The notes: generated by a model from the sequence alone, not told the origin. 64,000 nucleotides of DNA from Acidimicrobiaceae bacterium (GCA_030837965.1 JAUTXP010000014.1:72605-136604); one strand, 5' to 3'; positions 1-11,909 are shown, numbered from the stretch's first letter. Made by a program: numbers and translations.

Positions 1-1
1 G

Positions 2-1321
2 CACCCCAACATCCACGGCGGCATCCTGGCCGACCGCTCCAAGCCCGAGCACCTGGCCGCCATCGAGGAGCGGGGCATCGCGCCCATCGACATCGTCGTG
101 TGCAACCTCTATCCGTTCCGGTCCGAGCCCTCGGTCGAGATGATCGACATCGGCGGGCCCACCATGGTGCGGGCCGCGGCCAAGAACTTCGACCACGTGG
201 CTGTCGTCGTGGACCCGGCCGCCTACGGCCCCGTCCTCGACGAGCTGCGCAGGGAGAGCAGCCTGGGGGACCAGACCCGACGGCGACTGGCCCGGGCCGC
301 CTTCGCCCACACGGCCGCCTACGACGCAGTGATCACCACGTGGTTCGACGAGACGTCGCCCACCCCCGAGGCCCTGCCCCCCACCATCCACATCGCGCTG
401 GAGAAGGCCGAGGAGCTGCGCTACGGCGAGAACCCGCACCAGCGGGGCGCCCGCTATCGCAACACGTGCCCGCCCAGTTGGTGGGACACCTACACCCAGC
501 ACGGCGGCAAGGAGCTGTCCTACCTCAACCTCTACGACACTGAGGCCGCGTGGCGGCTGGTGCATGACGTGGGCGGGGCGACCGGGCAGCCCACAGTCGC
601 CATCATCAAGCACGCCAACCCGTGCGGCGTGGCCGTGGCCGAGGACTTGACCACCGCCTACAAGCTGGCCCACGACTGCGACCCGCGCTCGGCCTTCGGC
701 GGCATCGTGGCGTCGAACCAGCCCGTTACCCGCGAGTTCGCCGAGGCCTTGGCGCCGGTCTTCACCGAGGTCGTGGTGGCGCCCGGCTACGGCGAGGGCG
801 CGCTGGACGTGCTGCTGGCCAAGAAGAACATGCGCGTCCTCGAAGCTGAGGCGCCCGGACCGAATGGACTCGACCTGCGCCAGATCAGCGGCGGCTTCCT
901 CGTCCAAGAGCCGCACCGCTTCGAGGCGGGCAGGGACGACTGGCGGGTCGTCACCAAGGTGCAGCCCACCGACGAGCAGTGGCGCGACGCCGAATTGGCA
1001 TGGCGCATCGTGGGCCACGTGAAGTCCAACGCCATCGTGTTGGTGGCGGGCGGACAGGCCGTGGGCATTGGGGCGGGCCAGCAGAACCGGGTCGAGTCGG
1101 GGGAGATCGCGGCGGCCAAGGCCGCGGGCCGGGCCAAGGGCGGGGCCTGCGCGTCGGATGCCTTCTATCCGTTCAGGGACGGGGTCGACGCGGCCGCGGC
1201 CGCGGGCGTGGCCGTGGTCGTCCAGCCCGGAGGGTCGCTGCGCGACGACGAGACCATCGCCGCGGCCGACGAGCTCGGCCTGGCCATGGTCTTCACCGGG
1301 GAAAGGCACTTCCTCCATTGA
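2..1321 (+). CDS. purH: Bifunctional AICAR transformylase/IMP cyclohydrolase PurH (5' truncated by window edge)
   Basis: Frame is open from base 2 ([13 protein letters not shown]...); contains [16 protein letters not shown] and [12 protein letters not shown] motifs of PurH. Confidence 0.95.
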   Translation, partial: HPNIHGGILADRSKPEHLAAIEERGIAPIDIVVCNLYPFRSEPSVEMIDIGGPTMVRAAAKNFDHVAVVVDPAAYGPVLDELRRESSLGDQTRRRLARAAFAHTAAYDAVITTWFDETSPTPEALPPTIHIALEKAEELRYGENPHQRGARYRNTCPPSWWDTYTQHGGKELSYLNLYDTEAAWRLVHDVGGATGQPTVAIIKHANPCGVAVAEDLTTAYKLAHDCDPRSAFGGIVASNQPVTREFAEALAPVFTEVVVAPGYGEGALDVLLAKKNMRVLEAEAPGPNGLDLRQISGGFLVQEPHRFEAGRDDWRVVTKVQPTDEQWRDAELAWRIVGHVKSNAIVLVAGGQAVGIGAGQQNRVESGEIAAAKAAGRAKGGACASDAFYPFRDGVDAAAAAGVAVVVQPGGSLRDDETIAAADELGLAMVFTGERHFLH

Positions 1322-2178
1322 GCGCGGTCCTGCTTCCGGGCCAGCCCGTGGCCGACGCCGTCTTGGCCGGGCTGCTGCCTCGCATCGAAAAGCTCAAGGC
1401 CGCGGGCAAGACCCCCGGCCTGGCCACCATCCTCGTGGGCGACGACGGGGCCAGCGCCCGGTACGTCGGCATGAAGCAGGCCAAGGCCGCGGAGCTGGGC
1501 TTCACCGCGGCCCATGCCGAGCTGCCCGCCGATGCCACCCAGGCCGACGTGGTGGCGGCCATCCGCAGCTTCAACGACGACGACCGCATCGACGGCATCT
1601 TGTTCCAGCACCCGATCCCCGGCCACCTCGACTACGAGGCCGCGCTGTTCGAGGTCGACCCCGACAAAGACGTGGACGGCGCCCACCCCATGAACATGGG
1701 CAGGCTGGCCTTGGGCATGCCCGGCCCTGTCCCGTGCACTCCCGCGGGCATCGAGGCGTTGCTCGACTACTACGACATCCCGGTGTCCGGACGCGGCGTG
1801 TGCGTGCTGGGTCGGGGCTTCACGTTGGGCAGGCCGTTGTCGATCCTGCTCAGCCAGAAACGGCCCACGGCCAACGCGGCGGTGACGCTGGTGCACACCG
1901 GCGTGCCCGACTGGCCCGAGTACACCAAGCGGGCCGACATCGTGATCGCGGCCGCGGGCGTGCCCGGCATCCTCCAGCCCGAGCACATCACGCCTGGCTG
2001 CGTGGTCATCGGCGGCGGGGTGCGTTACGAAGGCCGCACGCTGCTGCCCGACGTGGACGAGCGCTGCGAGGACGTGGCCGGGTGGATCACGCCTCGCGTG
2101 GGCGGCGTCGGCCCGACCACCATCGCCATGCTGTTCAGGAATGCAGTGGAGGCGGCGGAGCGCAGGCTGCGAGGCTAG
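1318..2178 (+). CDS. folD: Bifunctional methylenetetrahydrofolate dehydrogenase/cyclohydrolase FolD
   Basis: TTG start overlaps the purH stop; motifs [51 protein letters not shown]. Confidence 0.93.
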   Translation: MSAVLLPGQPVADAVLAGLLPRIEKLKAAGKTPGLATILVGDDGASARYVGMKQAKAAELGFTAAHAELPADATQADVVAAIRSFNDDDRIDGILFQHPIPGHLDYEAALFEVDPDKDVDGAHPMNMGRLALGMPGPVPCTPAGIEALLDYYDIPVSGRGVCVLGRGFTLGRPLSILLSQKRPTANAAVTLVHTGVPDWPEYTKRADIVIAAAGVPGILQPEHITPGCVVIGGGVRYEGRTLLPDVDERCEDVAGWITPRVGGVGPTTIAMLFRNAVEAAERRLRG

Positions 2179-2182
2179 CCAG

Positions 2183-3040
2183 ATGGCCAAGATCGGGGAC
2201 CTGTTGCGGGCGGGCCGGACGTTCTCATTCGAGTTCTTCCCGCCCAAGACGGACGAGGAGCAGCGCGTGCTCGTGCAGACGCTGCGGGATCTAGAGCCGC
2301 TCGATCCGTCCTTCGTCTCCGTCACCTATCGGGGCGGGCGCTCGTCGCGGGAGCGCACCACGTCGTTGGTGGCCGGGCTGGCCCAGACCACGTCCCTCAC
2401 GCCGATGGCCCACCTCATCTGCGTGGCCCACACCCGCTTGGAGCTGGCCGAGATCCTGGTCGACTTCCGCAAGGCGGGGCTGGAGAACGTGTTGGCCTTG
2501 GGGGGCGACCCGCCCACCGACCCCGACTCGGCCGATGGCGAGCTGCGGCACGCCATCGACCTGGTCGAGTTGGCCCGGGCCGTGGGCGGCTACTCCATCG
2601 GCGTGGCCGCTCATCCCGAGGGCCATCCCCGATCGGCGTCGAGGGCCGAGGACAGGGATCGGCTGGCCGAGAAGCTGCGGCTGGCCGACTTCGCCATCAC
2701 CCAGTTCTTCTTCCGGGTGGAGGACTACCTGGGCCTGTTGGACGACTTGGAGGCGCGGGGAGTGGACAAGCCCGTCATCCCCGGGATCATGCCCATCACC
2801 AACCTGCGCTCGGTGGGGCGCATGGCCGAGATGTCCGGGTGCGAGGTGCCGGGCGAGGTGGTGGCCCGCATCGAGGCCGCAGGGTCCGACCCCGCTGACA
2901 CATGGCGGGCGGGTGTCGAGGTGGCCACCGAGCTGTGCGAGAAGCTCCTGGCCGAGGGGGCGCCCGGCCTGCACTTCTACACCTTGAACCGGTCGACCGC
3001 GACCCGCGAGATCTACGCCAGCCTCGGCCTGTCCGCCTGA
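2183..3040 (+). CDS. metF: Methylenetetrahydrofolate reductase
   Basis: [53 protein letters not shown] motifs. Confidence 0.93.
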   Translation: MAKIGDLLRAGRTFSFEFFPPKTDEEQRVLVQTLRDLEPLDPSFVSVTYRGGRSSRERTTSLVAGLAQTTSLTPMAHLICVAHTRLELAEILVDFRKAGLENVLALGGDPPTDPDSADGELRHAIDLVELARAVGGYSIGVAAHPEGHPRSASRAEDRDRLAEKLRLADFAITQFFFRVEDYLGLLDDLEARGVDKPVIPGIMPITNLRSVGRMAEMSGCEVPGEVVARIEAAGSDPADTWRAGVEVATELCEKLLAEGAPGLHFYTLNRSTATREIYASLGLSA

Positions 3041-3076
3041 AGGCGGTTCTGACCGGCGGGACTAACCTCGCACGCC

Positions 3077-4273
<1,197 letters not shown>

Positions 4274-4337
4274 TCCGTCCCGGCCCTGCGCCCGCGGCTC
4301 GACGGGCGCCGTCGACGACGCAGCTATGCAAGCCGCG

Positions 4338-4775
4338 TCAGGTGGTCGACTCGGCCGCGGTCTTGAGCGAGCGCAGCGTGCGCTCCAGGCCCTTCTGCAA
4401 CTGGCGCCCCCTGAAGACCACCGCGTAGGCCAGTTCCAACAGCGCGGGTCCGTGGGTCTCGAACGACTCCACCACCTCAGTCGACGTTCCATCGGCGCGG
4501 TCGTTGAACTGGTAGCGCCACAACGTGGAGCCGGTGTCGAAGGCGAACACCCGGCCGGGCTCGCACTCGGTCACCTTGGGGGTGGTCGACCATCGAGCCA
4601 CGCCGAGCCGGTTGGCCCCTTTGAACTTGGCGCCCACGGCGGGACCTGTGGCCCCGTCGACCCATTCGCAGCGGTGCGTCTCCGGGCTCCACTCGCCCAT
4701 GCGGGTCACGTCGGAGACCATGGACCAGAGTCGGTCGGCGGGGGCGTTGACGGTCGTGCGGGCTTCACCCTTCAT
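4338..4775 (-). CDS. SRPBCC family protein (polyketide cyclase/START-like)
   Basis: [32 protein letters not shown]..., typical SRPBCC N-terminus. Confidence 0.8.
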   Translation of the reverse strand: MKGEARTTVNAPADRLWSMVSDVTRMGEWSPETHRCEWVDGATGPAVGAKFKGANRLGVARWSTTPKVTECEPGRVFAFDTGSTLWRYQFNDRADGTSTEVVESFETHGPALLELAYAVVFRGRQLQKGLERTLRSLKTAAESTT

Positions 4776-4800
4776 AGACGCACTGTCTAGCCTCCGGGGC

Positions 4801-5796
4801 ATGCCCGCAACGACCCCAGTGCACGTCACCGTCACCGGCGCGGCCGGCCAGATCGGCTACGCCCTGCTGTTCCGCATCGCCTCCGGCCACCTGCTCGGCC
4901 CCGACCAGCCCGTGGTGTTGCGGCTGCTCGAGATCGAGCCGGCCATGAAGTCGCTCGAAGGCGTGGTGATGGAGCTGGACGACTGCGCCTTCCCGCTGTT
5001 GGCCGACGTGGTGCCCACGTCGGATTTGAAGACGGCGTTCGACGGCACGTCGTGGGCCTTGCTCGTGGGGTCCATCCCTCGCAAGGCGGGCATGGAGCGC
5101 GGCGACCTGCTGAACGTGAATGGCGGCATCTTCAAGCCGCAGGGCCAGGCCATCAACGACAACGCGGCTGACGACGTGCGCATCCTGGTCGTCGGCAACC
5201 CGTGCAACACCAACTGCCTGATCGCCCGATCGAACGCGCCCGATGTGCCTGCCGACCGCTGGTTCGCCATGACCGGGCTGGACCAGAACCGGGCCAAGTC
5301 GCAGTTGGCCAAGCGGGCGGGCGTCCCCGTGGCCGACGTCACCAACGTGGCCATCTGGGGCAACCACTCGGCCACCCAGTACCCCGACTTCCGCAACGCC
5401 CGCATCGGCGGCCGCCCCGCGCCCGAGGTCATCGGCGACGACGAGTGGCTGCAGGGCGACTTCATCTCCACCGTGCAGAAGCGGGGCGCGGCCATCATCG
5501 AGGCGCGGGGCGCGTCCTCGGCCGCGTCCGCCGCCAACGCGGCCATCGACAGCGTGGTCGGCGTGCGCACCAAGACGGCGGCGGGGGACTGCGTGTCGGT
5601 GGCCGTGGCCTCGACCGGCGACTACGGCGTGCCCGAAGGCTTGCAGTTCGGCTACCCGGTGGTGGCCGACGGCAGCGGCGGCTGGACCGTGGCCACCGGC
5701 TTCGAGCACGACGACTTCGCGGCTGACAAGATCCGCATCACCACCGAGGAACTGTTGGCCGAGCGGGACGAGGTCAAGCAGCTCGGCCTCATCTGA
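4801..5796 (+). CDS. mdh: Malate dehydrogenase
   Basis: [21 protein letters not shown]...[25 protein letters not shown]...[12 protein letters not shown]...TGLDQNRA...IWGNHS. Confidence 0.95.
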   Translation: MPATTPVHVTVTGAAGQIGYALLFRIASGHLLGPDQPVVLRLLEIEPAMKSLEGVVMELDDCAFPLLADVVPTSDLKTAFDGTSWALLVGSIPRKAGMERGDLLNVNGGIFKPQGQAINDNAADDVRILVVGNPCNTNCLIARSNAPDVPADRWFAMTGLDQNRAKSQLAKRAGVPVADVTNVAIWGNHSATQYPDFRNARIGGRPAPEVIGDDEWLQGDFISTVQKRGAAIIEARGASSAASAANAAIDSVVGVRTKTAAGDCVSVAVASTGDYGVPEGLQFGYPVVADGSGGWTVATGFEHDDFAADKIRITTEELLAERDEVKQLGLI

Positions 5797-5824
5797 CCGC
5801 CCCACCCGACCGCCCCACCCGAAA

Positions 5825-5854
5825 CTTTCCACAGCAACAGGTGCTGTGGAAAAG
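5825..5854. repeat. Family-1 palindrome, copy 1 (TTTCCACAGCA-acagg-TGCTGTGGAAA)
   Basis: Inverted repeat between the convergent mdh and the 70-aa ORF; near-identical to copies at 17182 and 54602. Confidence 0.9.
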
Positions 5855-5858
5855 CGCG

Positions 5859-6071
5859 TCAGACGGAGACGGAGACCTGCACCCCGCACTTCTGGAGGTA
5901 GCTGAGCTTTCGGTTGATCGCCTGCTTCCACTCGGCCAGGTCTTGGTCGAAGTGCGCCCGGTCGCCGTCTTCGTAGGCGTGCTCCAACTCGTCGAACGCC
6001 TTGTCCTCGGCATCGAGCAACTGTCGATACCGGACGAGGAAGTGTTCGTCGATCACCTCGGCAAGCGTCAC
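5859..6071 (-). CDS. Small hypothetical protein (70 aa)
   Basis: ORF with conserved-looking soluble sequence MTLAEVIDEHFLVRYRQLLDAEDKAFDELEHAYEDGDRAHFDQDLAEWK. Confidence 0.6.
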   Translation of the reverse strand: MTLAEVIDEHFLVRYRQLLDAEDKAFDELEHAYEDGDRAHFDQDLAEWKQAINRKLSYLQKCGVQVSVSV

Positions 6072-6126
6072 AGTGCGGCCCCCTCGTGCTCGGTGGGAAG
6101 TGGGCTCAGCCTACCCTTTTGGCCCT

Positions 6127-6732
6127 ATGCGACGGCCAGCCGACGACGCCACCCTGCTCGGCATGCTGGCCGACGAGGCCCGGCTGCGGGCCTTCGCAGC
6201 CGTGGTCCTGGGAGCTCGCACGCCCGCCGCCGTGGCCGAGGCGACCGGCTTGTCGGCCAAGGCCGCGGTCAAGGCGTTGGAGCGGTTGGCGGGCGCCGGG
6301 CTCGTGGTCGACCAGCCCGGCCTGGGCCTCCACGCGGCCACCGAGCCCTTCCAGGCCGCGGCCAGGGCGGCGGCGTCGGCCCGTCCTGAGGTCGATCCCA
6401 CTGCCTTGGGCGCCACGCCCGAGCAGGCCGACGTGCTGCGCAACTTCCTCACCGACGACGGCCGCCTCAGCCATATCCCCGTGGCCCGGGCCAAACGACT
6501 TGTCGTGCTCGACTTCCTGGCCCAACAGTTCGAGCCAGGTCGCAGTTACCCGGAGCGGGACGTGAACTTCATGCTGGGCAAACTGCACAGGGACTATGCC
6601 GCCCTGCGCCGCTACATGGTGGACGACGGCTTTCTGGAACGGCGGGACAACTTCTACTGGCGGGCGGGCGGCACCTTTGAGATCGAGGGTGAGGGCGAGG
6701 TCGACCGCGCCGTCGAGGGCGACCCCGAATAG
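6127..6732 (+). CDS. DUF2087 domain-containing HTH regulator
   Basis: ArsR-like N-terminus (ADEARLRAFAAVVLG..LSAKAAVKALERLAGAGLV) and DUF2087 C-terminus (PGRSYPERDVNFMLGKLHRDYAALRRYMVDDGFLERR). Confidence 0.85.
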   Translation: MRRPADDATLLGMLADEARLRAFAAVVLGARTPAAVAEATGLSAKAAVKALERLAGAGLVVDQPGLGLHAATEPFQAAARAAASARPEVDPTALGATPEQADVLRNFLTDDGRLSHIPVARAKRLVVLDFLAQQFEPGRSYPERDVNFMLGKLHRDYAALRRYMVDDGFLERRDNFYWRAGGTFEIEGEGEVDRAVEGDPE

Positions 6733-7310
6733 GCGGGCCACGACTCGGCCGCCGCGGCCAAGGCCTCGACGAGCGGCTCGATCGGGTACCGGTGCGGCGT
6801 CAGGCCCCGGGCTCGGGGCGGCAGCTCGATCTGGACGCCGCCCGCCGCGGTGCGGTTCACCGGGTTGTCCTTGTGCATGCCTTGCAGGGTGCGGGGGATG
6901 AGGGCGAGGTCCGACACGATGTCGAGGTGGTCGAGCCCGGCCCGCAGATGCGAGGCCACGTGCTCGGCCAAGGCCCGGTTCGACCCGCCCACCAGCACCC
7001 GGTGCCAATAGCCCTCGCGCCCGAATCCGTGGAGGGCGATGGCCACGTCGACATGGCCGAGGAAGGCGGCCAGCCCTTCAGAGCCGTCGACGTGGTGGGA
7101 GGGGATGTGCCAACGCAGGTCGGCCGGTTGCAACACGGCGTAGAGCGAGGCCCCGGCCCGGGCCGCGGCGTCGGCCGCGATCACGTCGGTCATGCGCTCC
7201 AGCGATCCGCCGTGAAAGGCCATGAACCCGAAGGCCGAGCGCAACTCGACGATCTCCTCCACCCCGGGCGTGGCCAGCAGGTCGGTGAAGGCGGTGGGCG
7301 CAGTGGTCAC
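6654..7310 (-). CDS. Poly-gamma-glutamate hydrolase family protein (DUF867/YjqB-like)
   Basis: GVEEIVELRSAFGFMAFHGGSLERMTDVIA...VDVAIALHGFGRE; 3' end overlaps the DUF2087 gene on the other strand. Confidence 0.75.
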   Translation of the reverse strand: MTTAPTAFTDLLATPGVEEIVELRSAFGFMAFHGGSLERMTDVIAADAAARAGASLYAVLQPADLRWHIPSHHVDGSEGLAAFLGHVDVAIALHGFGREGYWHRVLVGGSNRALAEHVASHLRAGLDHLDIVSDLALIPRTLQGMHKDNPVNRTAAGGVQIELPPRARGLTPHRYPIEPLVEALAAAAESWPAYSGSPSTARSTSPSPSISKVPPARQ

Positions 7311-7314
7311 GGCT

Positions 7315-7701
7315 TCAAGGCCGGCGCCGCAACGGATGGTCCTCGGGCACCTCGATGACGGCGATGCGCACGCCGTCGGGGTCGGCGATCCACATCTCGC
7401 GCAACCCCCATGGCATCAGCTCCGGCGGTTGCACGACGGGCACGCCCGCGGCCGTCAGCTCGTCGTGCACGGCGATCACGTCCCGTACTTGGAACCACAG
7501 GGCCAGGTTGGGGCCGGGCGGCGTGGAGGACCGGCCCGCCACCTCGAGGAAGCCGCCGCCCGTGAAGTACACGATGCCGCCGTGGTCGGGGGGCGAGCCG
7601 TACTCGCGGTAGACGGGCAGCCCGAGGACCTGGCCGTAGAAGCGGTGGGAGCGTTCCGGGTCCGTGGGTCGCAGCAGCACGCGGGCGGACAAGACCTCCA
7701 T
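7315..7701 (-). CDS. VOC/glyoxalase family protein
   Basis: VLLRPTDPERSHRFYGQVLGLPVYREYG...WIADPDGVRIAVIEVPED. Confidence 0.85.
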   Translation of the reverse strand: MEVLSARVLLRPTDPERSHRFYGQVLGLPVYREYGSPPDHGGIVYFTGGGFLEVAGRSSTPPGPNLALWFQVRDVIAVHDELTAAGVPVVQPPELMPWGLREMWIADPDGVRIAVIEVPEDHPLRRRP

Positions 7702-7731
7702 GGGCTGGACGCTACGCCGCGGAAAAGGCGG

Positions 7732-8376
7732 TCAGGAGAAGGCGCAGTCGTCCAAGCCGTTGGCCCGGGCGAACAGGTCGGCCCGCCTGCCCGTCGTGAC
7801 CCCTTCGGCCGCCACCTTCTGCTGCCGCTGCGTGCCGCCCCGCACCAGGTCGGCGTATTGATGGCCCAGGTCGTTGTAGCGGTCCCAGTCGGCCAGCCAC
7901 CCCTGCACCGCGGCCTGGTCCTCGCTGTGCACGGGGATGCCACGCAGGTCGTCGGCCAAGGCTTCGAGGCGGTCGGCCACGTCGTCGACCTGACCGGCCA
8001 CCTTCTCGTTGGAGCCGGGGTCCTTGGACTCCGGGGTGCCGGGTCGCGGCCGGTCCTCCTTGAGGGGCTTGAGGATGTCGCGGCAGCGGGCGTTGGCCGC
8101 GCTGATGAAGGACTGGTCGTGCACGGTACGAGGCGGCAGCTTCACGCCCGACGTGAGGGCCTTCACGCTCACGGCGAGGAACAGCAGTCCCGCGATCCCG
8201 CCGAACACGATCCAATGGCGGGCCGGTCTGCCCTTGCGAGTGGCCGTGCCCGCCCACGGCGGCATGTCCCTGCTCTCGCCCGTCCAGCGCTCGCCGTCCC
8301 ACTTGCGCATGCGGCCCGTGGACGCGTCCGGGTACCAGCCCGGCGCGTCGGGCCGACCGGTGGGCCCGGAGATCAA
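7732..8376 (-). CDS. DUF2510 domain-containing membrane protein
   Basis: PGWYPDASTGRMRKWDGERWTGESRDMPPW then one TM segment. Confidence 0.8.
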   Translation of the reverse strand: MISGPTGRPDAPGWYPDASTGRMRKWDGERWTGESRDMPPWAGTATRKGRPARHWIVFGGIAGLLFLAVSVKALTSGVKLPPRTVHDQSFISAANARCRDILKPLKEDRPRPGTPESKDPGSNEKVAGQVDDVADRLEALADDLRGIPVHSEDQAAVQGWLADWDRYNDLGHQYADLVRGGTQRQQKVAAEGVTTGRRADLFARANGLDDCAFS

Positions 8377-8762
8377 AACGTGGTCCTGTCCCGCAGCCCG
8401 GCGAACACGGCGTCGAGCCCTTGCAGGGACCCTTGGGCGTCGAGCAGGACTCCCACGTTGCCCCCCACCCGGATGCGCCCGGTCATGAACGCGGCCGGGG
8501 CGGGCAGCTCGCCGCTGGCCACGGCCACAGCCGTGCCCCAGTCCTCGGTGATGGTGACGTCGGCCTCAGGATCGTCGCCCACAACGACCTGCACCTCGCC
8601 GCGCCGAACCCGCACGGCGTAACGGATCTCGCCCTCGGGCCCGTCGGTCACCACCTGTTGGATGGTGAGCACGACCCCGGCCGTGTCCGTGCGGATGCGT
8701 TCGTCATCGGCCGTAGCCCGATTGACCTCGTCGAACCACTCGGGACTGAGGTATCGGGCCAC
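8373..8762 (-). CDS. SCP2 sterol-binding domain protein
   Basis: RYAVRVRRGEVQVVVGDDPEADVTITEDWGTAVAVASGELPAPAAFMTGRIRVGGNV. Confidence 0.8.
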   Translation of the reverse strand: MARYLSPEWFDEVNRATADDERIRTDTAGVVLTIQQVVTDGPEGEIRYAVRVRRGEVQVVVGDDPEADVTITEDWGTAVAVASGELPAPAAFMTGRIRVGGNVGVLLDAQGSLQGLDAVFAGLRDRTTF

Positions 8763-8805
8763 GGCCGATGGTTTAGCCGTTCGGCGAGCGAGGGTTCTAA
8801 GTGGT

Positions 8806-10548
8806 CTAGGCCGTCACGATGTAGAAGTAGACGTCCCAGGCGGCCAGCGAGGTGCCGGACCAGTTCTGGCGCCCGACCGGCAGCGTGTCCACTGCGCCCG
8901 TGGCGTAGTACTGGCCACCGGAGTCCCGGGACGACCAGCCCCCGTCGTCGTCGAAGTACTCGGCGTCGAACCGCCACGTGGTGCCCTTCAGCATGCGGCC
9001 CTTCCACACCGTCTCGGACTCGACGACGCCGTTGTTCTTGGCGTCCACGCCGATATCGACCCAGCTATGCGCGGCGCGGGAGTAGTGCGAGCTGTCGTCG
9101 GGCGAGCCGCGGAAGATGGTGCCCGCGTAGCCGTCCCTGCCCGCATGGATGGTGAACTGGGCCTCGGTGTTGCAGCAGGGCTCGAGCGTGTCGTCGAGCC
9201 AGGCCTTGTCCAGCCCGAAGGTCACCAACCGGGTCTGGCCGACCTCCGACGTGGCGCCGTTGAGCGAGACGCGGAAGGTGTTGGTGCCGCCCTTGGCGTC
9301 GGGCGCGGTGGACGTGTAGTAGTCCTGGCCGTCGAGGTCGTCGGACAGCATGACGTTGGTGAAGAAGACGGTGGACACCGCCTCCCGGGCACCAAACGGG
9401 TCCGACTCCCACACATCCAGCTTCACGTCCATGCGCGGGCTGGTGCCGGGCAGGTTGATGGCGGCCGAGAGGGGACCGGTGTTGCCCCAGTTCTGCGTGA
9501 AGGGCGCGTCACGCGTATAGGCGATGGTGTTGAGGAACTGATAGCCGTCGTTGTTGCCGTCCGGGTCGACGTAGACGTCGAAGCGGAAGTCGTCGGACGT
9601 GCCGAAGTCATGGTCCTGGACGATGTTGGCGTACTCGATCCTGATGGTCGCGGTGCCCGCCAGGTTGGCCTGCCCCGTGCCCGTCTGGGTCGACGTGAAG
9701 TCGAGGGCTTGAATGGTGAGGTCGATGGGGGCGTCGGCCGTCACCAATTCGCCGTGGTGGTTGTTGACCAGCGACTGCACTGAGCCAGTCATGAACGGCG
9801 ACTCGGCGGGCACGACCCCGTCGAACCCGTGCTGGATGCCGTCGCCGTTGTAGTCGTATTTGAAGAACTGGAGATAGGTCGGGTCGCCGCCGACCGTCGT
9901 GTAGAACTCGCCCGCAGGCTGGGTGGTGCCCATCAACTGGAGGAACTTCGAGTTGGGCGCCATGTCGCCGCCCGTGGTGTTCCAGTTGCCGAATCCGCCG
10001 ATGGTGCCCGGAACCCAGCCCTCCCACGTGCCGTGGTTGGGCGTACCCAACATCACGAGGTCGTCGACGCGGGCTTTCCAGTTGGTGTCCACGTCGGCCA
10101 CGCCGTCGCCGTACCAGCCCGTGGTGCTGGACCAGTTGTCGACGTCTGCCCCCGGCTTCTCCAACAGGAAGCGGGCGACCAGGCCACCCATCGAGTGGGC
10201 CACGATGTCGACCTTTTGGGTGTTGGCGTCGTAGCCGTTGGCCGTGAGCGCGGCTTTGATCTTCTGCTGCACGATCTTCCCGGCCACATAGCTGATGTGC
10301 TGGCCCGCGGCGGTGGGCGCATAGCTCATGGCCTGGACGCCGGGCGTGGCCGAGTCGAAGTCGAGGACGGTGAAGCCCTGGGCCTGAAGCTTGGGGATCA
10401 TCTCGGTGAAGGTGGCGGCCGAGCCGTGCCAGCCGGGGATGAGGACGATGGGGTAGTTGCCCTCATGGGCCCGGGCAGGCGCCGTGAGGCTGGGGGCCAC
10501 CCCGAGCAGGAGGGCGGCGCCGAGCACGGCGCGCAGAAAACGTCGCAA
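8806..10548 (-). CDS. Secreted alpha/beta-hydrolase (triacylglycerol lipase-like) with C-terminal extension
   Basis: Signal peptide; YPIVLIPGWHGSAATF; VDIVAHSMGGLVARFLLE; TPNHGT. Confidence 0.82.
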   Translation of the reverse strand: MRRFLRAVLGAALLLGVAPSLTAPARAHEGNYPIVLIPGWHGSAATFTEMIPKLQAQGFTVLDFDSATPGVQAMSYAPTAAGQHISYVAGKIVQQKIKAALTANGYDANTQKVDIVAHSMGGLVARFLLEKPGADVDNWSSTTGWYGDGVADVDTNWKARVDDLVMLGTPNHGTWEGWVPGTIGGFGNWNTTGGDMAPNSKFLQLMGTTQPAGEFYTTVGGDPTYLQFFKYDYNGDGIQHGFDGVVPAESPFMTGSVQSLVNNHHGELVTADAPIDLTIQALDFTSTQTGTGQANLAGTATIRIEYANIVQDHDFGTSDDFRFDVYVDPDGNNDGYQFLNTIAYTRDAPFTQNWGNTGPLSAAINLPGTSPRMDVKLDVWESDPFGAREAVSTVFFTNVMLSDDLDGQDYYTSTAPDAKGGTNTFRVSLNGATSEVGQTRLVTFGLDKAWLDDTLEPCCNTEAQFTIHAGRDGYAGTIFRGSPDDSSHYSRAAHSWVDIGVDAKNNGVVESETVWKGRMLKGTTWRFDAEYFDDDGGWSSRDSGGQYYATGAVDTLPVGRQNWSGTSLAAWDVYFYIVTA

Positions 10549-10643
10549 GACAGGTCCTTTCGATGGGGCAGGGGGCGGGGGTCAGAGAGTCCTGCGGCGA
10601 CGAAAGGCGACAGTCATGCGGCGTTTTGCGGAACGATAACTGC

Positions 10644-11273
10644 ATGACTCGATTATTGATACCCGCCATTTCGGGGGTATTCGCGGTGGCCGACTGGGTG
10701 GCGGTGCACCGCCGGCAGCGGTCATTGGAGTATTTCTGCAAGCCCGCGGTGATGGTCGCGCTGCTGGCCGCAGCCCTGGCCTTGCACCCGGAATCGACCG
10801 GGCAACGGGCCTGGTTCGTGGCCGCCTTGGCGCTGTCATTGGCAGGCGACGTGTTCTTGATGCTGCCCCGCGACCGGTTCGTGTTCGGGTTGGGATCGTT
10901 CCTGTTGGCCCATCTGGCATACATCGGCGGACTCCGGTTGGAGCCGGGCGGACTGTCGACCGCTCGCTTCCTGGGCGGGGTCGAGGTGGTGGCCGTGGCC
11001 TTCGCCGTCTTCGGGCGGCCGGTGCTGCGGGCGGTCGGCCCGTCGTCCCTTCGAGGGCCGGTGGTGGCCTACATGGCCGTCATCTCGGTGATGGTCGCCT
11101 TCGCCGCGGCCACGGGGGACTGGCTCGCCCTGGTGGGCGCGACCCTCTTCTACGTCTCCGACGCCTCGATCGCGTGGAACCGTTTCGTCAACCCCTTCCC
11201 TTCGGCCAAGGTGGTGATCATCGTGACCTACCACCTGGCCCAGTTCGCCCTCGTCGCCTCGCTCCTCACGTGA
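10644..11273 (+). CDS. Lysoplasmalogenase / YhhN-like TMEM86 family membrane protein
   Basis: EYFCKPAVMVALLAAAL...LSLAGDVFLMLPRDRFVFGLGSFLLAHLAYIGGL...FYVSDASIAWNRF. Confidence 0.85.
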   Translation: MTRLLIPAISGVFAVADWVAVHRRQRSLEYFCKPAVMVALLAAALALHPESTGQRAWFVAALALSLAGDVFLMLPRDRFVFGLGSFLLAHLAYIGGLRLEPGGLSTARFLGGVEVVAVAFAVFGRPVLRAVGPSSLRGPVVAYMAVISVMVAFAAATGDWLALVGATLFYVSDASIAWNRFVNPFPSAKVVIIVTYHLAQFALVASLLT

Positions 11274-11758
11274 GTGGCCGGGCGGTTGCCCTCGACTTCT
11301 GGTCGGACGACGTGGCTGGGTTCGCAGGGCTCTGGATCGACGGGCGACGGGCCGAGTACTGGGCCGGGTTGGTGGGCCGCGGACGGCCGTACGTCCTGGT
11401 GAAGGAGTTGGACGTGGTGCCGCCGCGAAGGGCCGACTCGTGGGAGATCAGGGCCGAGGGGCTGTGGGCCGATCACAACTGCGAGACGGCGGGGGAGCAC
11501 TGGTCGTTCGGGCTGGAGGCTTTCGGTCTGGCCTTCGATTCGGCCGACGACGCGCTGCACGCGGACTGGGGCGACCGCATGGCCCTGGGGCTGGACGTGG
11601 AGTGGGAGGCCCCGGACGTGGTGCACGGCGAGGTGCTGGTGGGGTCGGAGCGCATCGCCTTCGACGGGTCGGGCCGCTTCAGCACCGACGCCGACGCAGG
11701 CACGGGAGCCGACCACTGGCGCCGCTGGGTCGCCTGGCCGGCCGACCTTGCGCCCTGA
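11270..11758 (+). CDS. Hypothetical protein (GTG start overlaps the preceding stop)
   Basis: Translationally coupled ORF, ALDFWSDDVAGFAGLWIDGRRAEYWAG... Confidence 0.65.
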   Translation: MSGRAVALDFWSDDVAGFAGLWIDGRRAEYWAGLVGRGRPYVLVKELDVVPPRRADSWEIRAEGLWADHNCETAGEHWSFGLEAFGLAFDSADDALHADWGDRMALGLDVEWEAPDVVHGEVLVGSERIAFDGSGRFSTDADAGTGADHWRRWVAWPADLAP

Positions 11759-11809
11759 GACCTGACCGCCTGACCCCTAACGCCTTCCCCGCTGTCGTCC
11801 GTGGCCTTT

Positions 11810-11862
11810 CGCATTTGGGTGCAGTTCGGTCGGGTTTTGCGACACATGTGCGCCCAAATGCG
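11810..11862. repeat. Family-2 stem-loop, copy 1 (CGCATTTGGGTGC-N27-GCGCCCAAATGCG)
   Basis: 12/13 paired arms, the exception being a G-U-type position; lies in a convergent intergenic gap. Confidence 0.85.
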
Positions 11863-11865
11863 TAA

Positions 11866-11893
11866 GACCGCGGTCTGATCTGACCGCGGTCTG
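11866..11893. repeat. Tandem pair of the palindrome GACCGCGGTCTG (16-bp period)
   Basis: GACCGCGGTCTG at 11866-11877 and again at 11882-11893; each core GACCGCGGTC is self-complementary. Confidence 0.85.
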
Positions 11894-11909
11894 GCCGCGC
11901 CCGGCGGTG

